Assembly: GCF_001435295.1 (NCBI RefSeq)
Contig: NZ_CM003594.1
Location: forward strand, 1,054,001 to 1,118,000
Length of the DNA: 64,000 nucleotides
Reading direction: 5' to 3'
Origin: Psychrobacter sp. P11F6
GTDB lineage: Bacteria; Pseudomonadota; Gammaproteobacteria; Pseudomonadales; Moraxellaceae
Both the position numbers and the translations under genes were made by a program. Positions 1-9,197 of this stretch are shown piece after piece. Within the stretch, counting starts at the first letter, position 1, and each line of letters begins with the position of its first letter. The notes below the pieces were generated by a model. The model searched no databases. It was given only the letters and a program-made list of their open reading frames with translations, and had not been told where the DNA came from.

Positions 1-2386
1 TTTGGCAAGCTATTTCAAGCGTCTACAAACGCAAGATGCACAGGCGCAATATAAGCAAGTAAATGCCTTGATAGACAGCTTAAACGCGGATAATTTAGTG
101 CTACGTTGGGGTGATAATTATGTCACTGCTAATGGCAATGCTAAGCAATTACAAACCAAAATTAATATCACCAGTCTGGATCAGTTGTCAGATAAATTGG
201 CTGGCAAAGTCACTGGCGGTGCGACCTTATCACAGCCAGCAGGACAAGCGCTGCCAACCATTTATATCGATTTGGTTGGTGAGCGGATTGCGCTGCCGGG
301 CTTTATTTTGCGCCAAGGTCGCGTGCGCGGTAAGCTGGTCAATTTAGCAAGCAGCCCAAGTCAGCTCATTATCACCGCTGAAGGTTTAGATGCAGCTGGA
401 CAGAGTTTTAAAAGCGTTAAAGCAACATTTAATGGTACTGAGCAGGCGCATGTGGTCAATCTTGACGTTGCCAATGAGCAGCTTACGATTGGCGCAAGGC
501 TTAAAGGCGGCTTCAATCGGGATAAACTGAGCTGGTCTGGCGTCATCGGTAAGGGCCGTGTTCAATCTAAATATGCGACCTTAAATCAGTTACAGCCCGC
601 GCAGTTAATTGTTAATTTACCCAACAATCAAAATGGCAATAATAACGATTTAAAAGTACAGTTGGCAGCGCACTGCTGGCAAGCCACCGATCAAACGGGC
701 AAGGTATGCTTACGTGAAAACTTAATCGCGTCACCTGATAAAGGTGAGGTGAATATCGCCTTGCAGAATCTAGATACGTCATTACTCTCGGTCTTTTTAC
801 CCAAAGATATCGACTGGCATGGCAAAATTAATGGTAAGGCGATTGTTGGCTGGCAACGTGGTCGTCCACCGACGATTAATACCACACTGTATTCAGACAA
901 CGGCAAAATCGGTTTGATTCAAGATGGTGATAGTTTACCCGTCACTCTGCCTTATAAGCGGGTCTCATTGATTGCACTGTCCGTCCCTGAGGGCATCAAA
1001 CTACGTACCGATATTAACACTGGTGGCGGTGCGCGTGGCTATGCTGAAGTGGTCGTTGATCCTTATAAGACGCCTAAGCCAATTTCGGGCGCTTTGGTAT
1101 TGAATGAGCTTAACCTTGCGATATTCAAGCCTTTCTTCCCAGGTATGCGAGTGCTAGAGGGCAATGTCACGATGGCAGGAGGATTGGGCGGTACATTAGA
1201 TAAGCCGCAATTCTATGGCGATGTGAAACTTGCTAATGGCCGTATTGCGATGCTTGATTTGCCCATTAATTTAACCAATGTAAATACTGACGCCAAAATT
1301 CGTGGCACGCAAGCGACTATTGATGGAACCTTTAGCAGTGGTACGGGTAAAGGGGTTTTGACTGGTACCGTTAATTGGCAACAAAAACTCCAAGCCAAGC
1401 TTAGCGTCAGCGGTGAGCGTTTGGTGATTACTCAGCCACCATTATTAGTGGCAGAAATCAATCCTGATATTGATATTATCGTGCGTCCAGGCGATCGTTA
1501 TGTCGATATTAAAGGGGCGGTCAGCGTACCGTCAGCGACCATTCGTCCGCCAGAAGCCAGCGAAGATATTATTACTCAAACCGAGGATGCAGTGGTTCTT
1601 GATCGTCGTCTCATTGGCAATATTGACGAGGTCTTGGCAATATCGAAACCTTGGTCAATCAATGCGGATATCGGTGTCGACTTGGGTGATGATATCAACT
1701 TCCGTGGTTTTGGTGCCGTTATTCCTTTAGCTGGTGCGATTAATATCACTCAAACTGGCACGGGTGTCATGCGTGCAAAAGGGGTGGTGCAAGTATCACG
1801 TCGTACCAATATCAACGCTTTTGGTCAGAACCTAGAGCTTAACTACGGACAAGTGCGCTTCAACGGTGATGTGATGAAACCTAACCTCAGTATTGAGGCG
1901 GTTAAAACGATCAGTGGTAAAACGGTAGGTGTGCGTGTCAAAGGCAATACAGAAAGCCCCAATATTATTGTCTTTAATAATGCAGGTTTGACCCAACAGC
2001 AGGCGATGAATGCTTTGGTGACAGGTCGAATTAATAACAAGGGCGCCACCCAAATCAGTGAGCAAGGCTTTAAATCGCAAGTGACGAATAACCTAGCCGC
2101 CGCGGGCTTAAGCTTTGGACTGAGTGGCACGCGCAATCTAACCAATCAAATCGGTCAGATTTTTGGTTTTCAGAGCTTGACCGTTGATGCCTCAGGTAGT
2201 AGTGAAGACACCAACGTCAACGTCACCGGTTACGTGACGCCTGACTTGTATATACGCTACGGAGTAGGGGTGTTTAATGCTCAAAATAGCTTATCTATTC
2301 GTTATCAGTTAACTCGACGTATTTATGTAGAGGCAACCTCAGCGGCAGAAAACGCGGTGGATGTGGTTTACAGTTGGCAGTTCTAA
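1..2386 (+). CDS. tamB: Translocation and assembly module protein TamB, C-terminal part (5' end outside window)
   Basis: This is the last ~794 residues of a TamB-type protein (DUF490 family). TamB is an inner-membrane-anchored periplasm-spanning protein that works with the outer-membrane protein TamA in outer-membrane assembly and in lipid traffic between the membranes. The translation is a long run of alternating hydrophobic/polar beta strands rich in G, N, T and V, with repeats of the LxGxV/IxGxxxV kind. It ends in the conserved TamB C-terminal block, with RYGVGVFNAQNSLSIRYQL near the end and a terminal aromatic residue (VVYSWQF). No start codon or N-terminal anchor is present because the frame is open to the window edge; complete family members are usually well over 1000 residues. 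tamA would be expected just upstream. A strong terminator follows directly. Identity is confident; the full length is unknown. Confidence 0.9.
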   Translation, partial: LASYFKRLQTQDAQAQYKQVNALIDSLNADNLVLRWGDNYVTANGNAKQLQTKINITSLDQLSDKLAGKVTGGATLSQPAGQALPTIYIDLVGERIALPGFILRQGRVRGKLVNLASSPSQLIITAEGLDAAGQSFKSVKATFNGTEQAHVVNLDVANEQLTIGARLKGGFNRDKLSWSGVIGKGRVQSKYATLNQLQPAQLIVNLPNNQNGNNNDLKVQLAAHCWQATDQTGKVCLRENLIASPDKGEVNIALQNLDTSLLSVFLPKDIDWHGKINGKAIVGWQRGRPPTINTTLYSDNGKIGLIQDGDSLPVTLPYKRVSLIALSVPEGIKLRTDINTGGGARGYAEVVVDPYKTPKPISGALVLNELNLAIFKPFFPGMRVLEGNVTMAGGLGGTLDKPQFYGDVKLANGRIAMLDLPINLTNVNTDAKIRGTQATIDGTFSSGTGKGVLTGTVNWQQKLQAKLSVSGERLVITQPPLLVAEINPDIDIIVRPGDRYVDIKGAVSVPSATIRPPEASEDIITQTEDAVVLDRRLIGNIDEVLAISKPWSINADIGVDLGDDINFRGFGAVIPLAGAINITQTGTGVMRAKGVVQVSRRTNINAFGQNLELNYGQVRFNGDVMKPNLSIEAVKTISGKTVGVRVKGNTESPNIIVFNNAGLTQQQAMNALVTGRINNKGATQISEQGFKSQVTNNLAAAGLSFGLSGTRNLTNQIGQIFGFQSLTVDASGSSEDTNVNVTGYVTPDLYIRYGVGVFNAQNSLSIRYQLTRRIYVEATSAAENAVDVVYSWQF

Positions 2387-2406
2387 ATCGCATCGTTTTA
2401 TCCAAT

Positions 2407-2437
2407 AAAAAACGCCTTTGAATGAAGGCGTTTTTTT
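2407..2437 (+). terminator. Rho-independent terminator after tamB
   Basis: A 12-bp perfect stem (2407-2418 with 2425-2436) with loop TGAATG, an A-run on the left and a run of seven T on the right. It starts 21 bases after the tamB stop. Confidence 0.9.
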
Positions 2438-2447
2438 ATAGATAGGC

Positions 2448-2620
2448 TAGGGGGTGTCCTTAATTCAATCGATAGTCATCTAAATGGGTTTAAAATGGCT
2501 AAATCTTGCTGAACGGCGTCAAATAGCTGACTAATATCTCGATATTAGTCAGCTATTTTCCTTGTTTGACTGCAATTTATCTCATTTTTATCACCATTTT
2601 TAAAACGATGACACGACCTA
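2448..2620. repeat. MITE-like dispersed repeat, copy A
   Basis: A 173-bp non-coding element bounded by imperfect 13-bp inverted ends (left TAGGGGGTGTCCT; right end reads TAGGTCGTGTCAT on the minus strand), both starting with TA. It carries an 18-bp perfect inverted repeat at 2521-2538/2541-2558 separated by two bases. A related copy lies at 27052-27256, with shared blocks such as CAATTCAATCGAT, AAAATGGCTAAATCTTGC and TTTGACTG. No coding frame is present, so this looks like a non-autonomous mobile element or a palindromic intergenic repeat. The family name is not known to me. Confidence 0.75.
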
Positions 2621-2644
2621 ATATTGATGATCAATGATATTAAT

Positions 2645-2809
2645 CTATTTAGTCAGGATTAAGCGATTATTACGTGTTAAACGTAATCGATACTCTTCAC
2701 CCTCATGCTCGATACGCACTTCTTTAGTGAGTGCAAATAAGTGTTGTGATTGTAAAGTTGGTAAACGGTTTTCACGGCAATTCAAGTAACGAGAGATAAC
2801 CATGCTCAT
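2645..2809 (-). CDS. hemP: Hemin uptake protein HemP family, 54 aa
   Basis: A small gene read on the minus strand. The product begins MSMVISRYLNCRENRLPTLQ and ends with the conserved HemP block (EVRIEHEGEEYRLRLTRNNR then LILTK at residues 30-54). HemP proteins are small cytoplasmic proteins linked to iron and haem uptake; in some proteobacteria HemP acts as an activator of haem-transport genes. Start choice: ATG at 2809, with AAGGA seven bases upstream. Met3 is a possible alternative. A Fur-type operator overlaps the predicted promoter upstream, so expression should rise on iron limitation. No haem receptor gene is adjacent: the gene stands alone between the repeat and the Nudix gene. Recognition of the family rests on the C-terminal motif and size. 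Confidence 0.87.
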   Translation of the reverse strand: MSMVISRYLNCRENRLPTLQSQHLFALTKEVRIEHEGEEYRLRLTRNNRLILTK

Positions 2810-2868
2810 AGTAAATTCCTTTTGATAAAAAATGGCTGAATAGTAATGGCGATACAGTAACTATCTTT

Positions 2869-2907
2869 AACGATAATAATTATCATTTACATTGAAGAAT
2901 TTTGCAA
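2869..2907 (-). promoter_or_regulatory. hemP promoter with Fur box
   Basis: On the minus strand TTGCAA (2902-2907), a 17-base spacer and GATAAT (2879-2884) make a good sigma-70 promoter. The -10 lies inside a Fur-like operator at 2869-2890. Bases 2872-2890 match the classic 19-base Fur consensus at 15 of 19 positions, so bound Fur would block the promoter. Confidence 0.75.
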
Positions 2908-3099
2908 GGTAATTGATAAAATAAAATGCAGTCATTGTGTAAACTTATCTAAAGTAATTTTCGTAAATGAGATTTAAATAAATAAAAATTAGCTAATTAT
3001 TATTATAAATCAATAGGTTGGTTTTAAATCGACTTGGTTTTTTGAAAGTATAAACCAATCAAATCGCACTTTAAAAAAACAGTAATAAAGGAGACGCCG

Positions 3100-4203
3100 A
3101 TGCCAAATGAAGCAGATAACCACATTGATAGCTCATATAACAGCGAAAAAGTACTTATCGTAAACGTGGCAGTTGCGGTCATTCATCATAAAGCCCAATA
3201 TTTACTTGGATTTAGAAACGCCGCCCAGCATCAAGGCAACCGCTATGAATTTGTAGGTGGCAAAATAGAAGCCAATGAAAACGCCGAGCAGGCGTTAATT
3301 CGGGAAGTTGCTGAAGAGACAGGCATTGAGATTTGTGACAATACGATGGTCAAGCTTGGACGTCTGCATCATGATTATGGTGATAAGCAGGTCAGTTTAC
3401 AGATTTATAAGGTTGAGCTGACTGCGCAGCAGTATGAGCAGCATAAGCATCGCCAATATGGGCTAGAAGGTCAGGCGCTAACGTGGGTAAATAAGGCAGA
3501 TTTATTAGCAGGAAAGTATCATTTACCCGCTGCTAACCAGACGATTCTCGAATGGCTGAGTGTGCCAACAACGATAGCAATTACCTATCCATTGACGCAT
3601 TTTGATGCCACTCCTGATCCAGTGGCCGCATGGCTGACTTTTCATCAAAACAAGCTAGCAGCCAATGCTTGGGTATATATTCGAATAAAGGCAGCTGGCT
3701 CAGAAAGTATGGCAGCGCAGTTGATGCATATGCGTCCAGATATTAAGGCGATTGTCTCTTGTGATGTCAATGGACAGACCCTAACCATTGAAGCGCCGCT
3801 AGCAATGAAAGATACAACCACTGCCAATTCAATCGTTGCCAATCAGCTGTCTCATACCGCATTGTTGCAATGGTCGGAGGATACACAAGATACAGTGCTG
3901 TCTAAAAACTATCCGTTAATAGTCAGTTGTCATGATGCCGCCAGTATTGATGCTGCCAATAAACTGGCTCATGCTCGGTTACAACAGCAATTACCGCCCG
4001 TCATTGGCGCCTTTTTGTCTCCTGTACTAGTCACCCATACACATCCTGATACTGTACCACTTGGTTGGGAGTCATGGTCAGCATTGGCACAATTGGCTGA
4101 CATGCCGATTATCGGTTTGGGTGGTTTATCACCTGTGATGATTCATCAAGTATTAGAGCATGGGGGTATCAGTGTTGCTGGTATTCGACAGTTCTTTGAA
4201 TAG
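3100..4203 (+). CDS. Nudix hydrolase fused to a thiamine-phosphate-synthase-like domain (MutT-type)
   Basis: A 367-residue two-domain protein. The N-terminal ~150 residues are a MutT-type Nudix hydrolase: the Nudix box runs from G54 to I76 with E60, R68, E69, E72, E73 and G75 all in place. These enzymes hydrolyse nucleoside diphosphate-X compounds, and MutT members remove 8-oxo-dGTP. From about residue 160 to the end the protein resembles the ThiE/TenI barrel fold (C-terminal LADMPIIGLGGLSP and a GGISVAGIRQFF tail). This MutT-ThiE-like arrangement is known in gammaproteobacteria, where the second domain is not shown to make thiamine phosphate. Start ATG is supported by AAAGGAG eight bases upstream. 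It is monocistronic, with no thi genes nearby. Nudix activity is confident; substrate and the role of the second domain are inference. Confidence 0.88.
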   Translation: MPNEADNHIDSSYNSEKVLIVNVAVAVIHHKAQYLLGFRNAAQHQGNRYEFVGGKIEANENAEQALIREVAEETGIEICDNTMVKLGRLHHDYGDKQVSLQIYKVELTAQQYEQHKHRQYGLEGQALTWVNKADLLAGKYHLPAANQTILEWLSVPTTIAITYPLTHFDATPDPVAAWLTFHQNKLAANAWVYIRIKAAGSESMAAQLMHMRPDIKAIVSCDVNGQTLTIEAPLAMKDTTTANSIVANQLSHTALLQWSEDTQDTVLSKNYPLIVSCHDAASIDAANKLAHARLQQQLPPVIGAFLSPVLVTHTHPDTVPLGWESWSALAQLADMPIIGLGGLSPVMIHQVLEHGGISVAGIRQFFE

Positions 4204-4643
4204 TAAAAAACTAATGGAGGGAGTGTGGGCACTAATGCTGACCAGTTCTGAACCAGAATTGCCATTAATTGGCCTCTATCAGGGCAAATAATTGATTTTT
4301 AATATATTTATCCAATCAGTAACTATGTGTTTATTCGGTATTTATTCTACTGCATAAACGCATAGTTACTTACAAACCGTTGCTTTTTCCTACATTGCGA
4401 CACTGTTTTAATAGTCGAGCTGCCATTAATATATATCACCTAAACAAAGAGTACTTACTCTATATTCTTATAAGCGAATTGCTTATCAATATACCTCTTA
4501 AGCCCTCTCATAATATTTGGTTTTTGTAGCGCTAGCTTTTACATTTAATATATTTTTAAAAGTTGAAGACGCACAGAAGATGAGAGTACATATAGGGCAT
4601 ATAAGAAGAATAGTTAACAGTCACTATCAATAATGGTACCTCT
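4204..4643. other. Intergenic region, 440 bp, no gene seen
   Basis: AT-rich spacer with stops in all frames. It holds a weak inverted repeat (CAGTTCTG / CAGAATTG near 4240-4260, no T tract) that may end the Nudix transcript, and a small ATAAGC/GCTTAT hairpin near 4470. I see no gene, RNA or recognised operator. Confidence 0.5.
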
Positions 4644-5822
4644 ATGAAAACCAATAAGTTACCTCAATCAGCATGGTCTGATACAAAGGAAGCTGGTTCT
4701 CAATCTAAGCAGACTAACCAGTCGCGCCACTATCCTCTGAATGAGGATAGTACACGGCAGACAGGTCACGCCAGCAACGATGCTAGCTATAACCATGATA
4801 ATCTAGACGACCAATATTCTACCCATTTGGCAAAAAAAACGTCTTGGCAAGATCACTATTTTGGATATAAAAGCGCCGATAAGAGCCCACTACGGGCAAA
4901 AGAGTCTACTATGACTAACAGCAACAATAATAAAGACGGCGATTCAAAACATAGCGAAAGCAGTAATTTCGTTAGTGATTACTGTACCAAGGATAGTGGT
5001 CACTGCACTAACGATTATAAATGGTCACAAGAGTTGAGCGAAAAAGAATCTGGACAGAACCACCATTCAAAGCAAAATGTTGATTCATCATCAACCTCTA
5101 CTTACTCATCATACAAAGAAATACCGGAGCGTATATTTATGAATGGACTTATCAAGCATACGGGCATAGCTCTAGCAATTATCATCCCATTAGCTGCCTT
5201 TTCAGCGTATGCGGCGACGCCACCAGTCAATGCTACCGCTGACATGACTGCTAACGCCACTACTGATAGAACCACTACAGAGACACTGTTAATCAAGCCA
5301 AGCGCCATCATTCATAAGTCTGCAAGCACACCGACCACAGTGGATAGCGTTGATCTAAAAAAGTATGCAGGGACATGGTATGAGATAGGTCGTTTGCCCA
5401 TGTATTTTCAGCGCAATTGTGCCAGTGATGTCACCGCCAATTATACGGAAAAAACCGACGGTTCAGGTATCATAGTCACTAATAAATGCGTGCAGAAAGA
5501 CGGTTCTGGCATTACTGCTGATGGCTTAGCTAAGCCGGTTGATGAGTCAGGCAGTAAGTTAAAGGTCACCTTTTTACCATCGTGGATTCGTTGGTTGCCA
5601 GTTGGTCGTGCCGACTATTGGGTACTAGCACGCGATGCTGATTACAAAACTGCTTTAGTAGGAACGCCTGATAAAAAATATTTATGGTTATTGGCGCGTT
5701 CGCCAAACGTCACTCAAGAAACCTATGCCAAATATCGTCAAATCGCTCAACAGCAAGGCTACGACTTAAAGGAATTTAAGTTAACCTCGCAGACCAATCA
5801 AACGGTTAGCCTCGTTCCATAA
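4644..5822 (+). CDS. Lipocalin family protein (Blc-like) with long hydrophilic N-terminal extension
   Basis: The C-terminal ~155 residues are a bacterial lipocalin: the GxW motif is at 243-245 in KYAGTWYEIGRLP, followed by RNCASDVTANYT and a YWVLA...LWLLARSP core. Blc-type lipocalins bind lipids in the envelope and are stress-linked. The frame is open from 4644 (392 residues), but residues 166-191 (MNGLIKHTG then a hydrophobic run ending SAYA-A) look like a Sec signal peptide. The ATG at 5139 has GGAG nine bases upstream, so a 227-residue secreted form starting at 5139 is a strong alternative. Residues 1-165 are very rich in S, N, D, K, H and Q and lack hydrophobic segments. Either this part is real, making a membrane-anchored protein with a disordered cytoplasmic tail, or it is untranslated leader. 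The lipocalin call is firm; the start is not. No SD is evident at 4644. Confidence 0.75.
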   Translation: MKTNKLPQSAWSDTKEAGSQSKQTNQSRHYPLNEDSTRQTGHASNDASYNHDNLDDQYSTHLAKKTSWQDHYFGYKSADKSPLRAKESTMTNSNNNKDGDSKHSESSNFVSDYCTKDSGHCTNDYKWSQELSEKESGQNHHSKQNVDSSSTSTYSSYKEIPERIFMNGLIKHTGIALAIIIPLAAFSAYAATPPVNATADMTANATTDRTTTETLLIKPSAIIHKSASTPTTVDSVDLKKYAGTWYEIGRLPMYFQRNCASDVTANYTEKTDGSGIIVTNKCVQKDGSGITADGLAKPVDESGSKLKVTFLPSWIRWLPVGRADYWVLARDADYKTALVGTPDKKYLWLLARSPNVTQETYAKYRQIAQQQGYDLKEFKLTSQTNQTVSLVP

Positions 5823-5900
5823 CAAGCATCACTTACTAGATACTGGGTTAAATGGTAGTGGTACTTTATCATCCACTATTCGATATTGGCAATAATGAAC

Positions 5901-5930
5901 AATAAGGCAGCATAATTGGCTGCCTTTATT
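5901..5930 (+). terminator. Terminator after the lipocalin gene
   Basis: Stem AAGGCAGC (5904-5911) with GCTGCCTT (5919-5926), seven-base loop, then TATTTT. The rest of the 348-bp gap to the GAPDH gene holds no gene I can see. Confidence 0.75.
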
Positions 5931-6170
5931 TTCATAATAACCTGCATAACTCAATAAAATGCTTTATAAGCGCTAGCAGATCGGTTATCACTGGCAAAAT
6001 AGGCCGTTTTAGGCTAAAATCTAGGCGATCTCAATACTCTACATCAATAACTGACACCGATATCGTGCGGTTGCCATACTAGAGTGATTGCTTAGACCAC
6101 ACATAATCTATCTAATCTGTATTCTCTATCATTTACTGATCACACATTACTGACCATAAGGATGTTTCTC

Positions 6171-7607
6171 GTGAGCAACGCTGATACCTTACGCCAATTA
6201 CATCAAGACCACTTAAGCAACTACAACAATCAAGAGCAACAAGCGATTGAGCTGATGGGGCTATTGAATAAGCTCTATAACGAGCAAGACGTACAAGTGA
6301 CCTTGTTCGGTGACACGTTAAATACGACGTCAGTTGGTCAAATATTAGCATTGCATCAAAAAGTAGCCTTGCGTAACCAAGACGCTAAATCTATTGATAT
6401 CGCTGACACTTTAGCCATGGTTAAAGCGCTAGCGGCTAATGATAAGCTTCAGTCTGCACAGGTTGATGTTGGTCAATTAATCGCTAATGACAGTGATTTA
6501 CAAGCAGCACTTCAAGCCGTTAATGTTGATGACACTACTGTTAATCCTGCGACTGATGTCGTGCTATATGGTTTTGGTCGTATCGGTCGTATTTTAACTC
6601 GCCTGCTATTATCACAAGCGTCAAGTGCTAAAGGTATGCAGTTAAAAGCCATCGTTGTACGTCCTGCGGCATCTGGCGATTTGGCCAAGCGCGCCTCATT
6701 GCTAGAGCGTGATTCGATTCATGGTAGCTTTGCTGGTGGCGTGGTGGTTGATGATGAAAACAACGGCTTGATTATCAATGGTCGCTTTGTTCAGGTTATC
6801 TACGCTAAAGATCCAAGCGAGATTGATTATACGGCTTACGGTATTAATGATGCGTTAGTGATTGACAATACGGGTATCTGGAAAGATGAAGCGGGTCTTG
6901 GCAAGCATTTGCAATCGACTGGTGTGAAAAAAGTACTATTAACAGCCCCAGCTGGCGGTGAGATTAAAAACGTTGTTTATGGTGTAAATAACGATACAGT
7001 CGGTGAAGATACCATCGTCAGTGCGGCGAGCTGTACCACCAACGCAATTACCCCAACGTTAAAAGTATTGAACGATGAATACGGTATCGAAAACGGTCAC
7101 GTTGAAACGATTCATTCATTCACTAACGATCAGAACTTGATTGATAATTATCATAAAGCGGATCGCCGTGGTCGTAGTGCTGTATTGAACATGGTTATTA
7201 CCAGTACGGGTGCTGCTAAAGCGGTTGGTAAAGCACTGCCAGAGCTTAGTGGTAAACTAACGGGTAATGCCATCCGTGTACCAACGCCAAACGTCAGCTT
7301 AGCGATTTTAAACTTGAATCTTAAAACAGCACCAGAAAATGCTGATGCGTTAAATGAATTCATGCGTAAAATCTCTAATAGCAGTCAGTGGCAAACACAG
7401 ATTGCTTATACAGATTCTACTGAAGCGGTATCGACGGATTTTGTTGGTGATACCCATGTAGGTATCGTTGATGCCCAAGCGACTATTTTGACCGACAATC
7501 ATGCCATTGTTTATATCTGGTATGACAATGAAGTTGGCTATAGTACGCAAGTATTACGTTTAGCCACACAAATGGCAGGCATCAGTTATACACAGATTCC
7601 AGCTTAA
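6171..7607 (+). CDS. gap: Glyceraldehyde-3-phosphate dehydrogenase, long form
   Basis: A 478-residue enzyme interconverting glyceraldehyde-3-phosphate and 1,3-bisphosphoglycerate in central carbon metabolism. The Rossmann fingerprint GFGRIGR begins at G134 and the catalytic cysteine is C288 in SAASCTTNAITP; the C-terminal WYDNEVGYSTQVLRL block is also present. The ~130 residues before the nucleotide-binding domain (helical, Q/D/L-rich) mark the long GAPDH type found in Pseudomonas and Moraxellaceae, against ~335 residues for classical GapA. Start choice: GTG at 6171 has AAGG nine bases upstream. The ATG at 6162, nine bases earlier in frame, sits directly on that AAGG and cannot use it. It is monocistronic. 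Given how these organisms use carbon, a gluconeogenic role is likely, but that is inference. Confidence 0.93.
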   Translation: MSNADTLRQLHQDHLSNYNNQEQQAIELMGLLNKLYNEQDVQVTLFGDTLNTTSVGQILALHQKVALRNQDAKSIDIADTLAMVKALAANDKLQSAQVDVGQLIANDSDLQAALQAVNVDDTTVNPATDVVLYGFGRIGRILTRLLLSQASSAKGMQLKAIVVRPAASGDLAKRASLLERDSIHGSFAGGVVVDDENNGLIINGRFVQVIYAKDPSEIDYTAYGINDALVIDNTGIWKDEAGLGKHLQSTGVKKVLLTAPAGGEIKNVVYGVNNDTVGEDTIVSAASCTTNAITPTLKVLNDEYGIENGHVETIHSFTNDQNLIDNYHKADRRGRSAVLNMVITSTGAAKAVGKALPELSGKLTGNAIRVPTPNVSLAILNLNLKTAPENADALNEFMRKISNSSQWQTQIAYTDSTEAVSTDFVGDTHVGIVDAQATILTDNHAIVYIWYDNEVGYSTQVLRLATQMAGISYTQIPA

Positions 7608-7724
7608 TACATTTGTACAGCAGTAGTGAGTTTTTAATATTGAGGTACTCTTTATAAGAAAGTACTTTAATAGTCACTTTTAGCATGGACAAATAGATGT
7701 GATTTTTTAAGTTAATATATACCG

Positions 7725-7758
7725 CACCCGATAGTCCAATTGGTTATCGGGTGTTATT
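7725..7758 (+). terminator. Probable terminator after GAPDH
   Basis: Nine-base perfect stem CACCCGATA (7725-7733) with TATCGGGTG (7745-7753), then TTATTGT. The T tract is short, so termination may be partial. Confidence 0.6.
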
Positions 7759-7885
7759 GTCATAAATAAAGCAATGATATAATGATATATAGCAACATAG
7801 ACGTAAGTCTCCTATTTTTTAAAAGATACCTATAGGCAAAAGAAGCAGTATATGACTGCTATTGAGTCTATAAACTAGAGTGTAA

Positions 7886-9118
<1,233 letters not shown>

Positions 9119-9197
9119 GCTAACAGGCTTGAGCTGATATACTTGAATTTTTTAGATCAATCCCCGTAATCAATTTACATGAGAGACAGGAGTTTAT

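Noticed and set aside
1832..2145. Minus-strand open frames inside tamB, and similar antisense frames inside other genes
   Set aside because: They lie opposite strongly conserved coding sequence, lack ribosome sites and show no family motifs.
4644..5138. Extension before the lipocalin as an independent gene
   Set aside because: It has no stop before the lipocalin and no known domain. It is treated as an uncertain N-terminus of the same frame.
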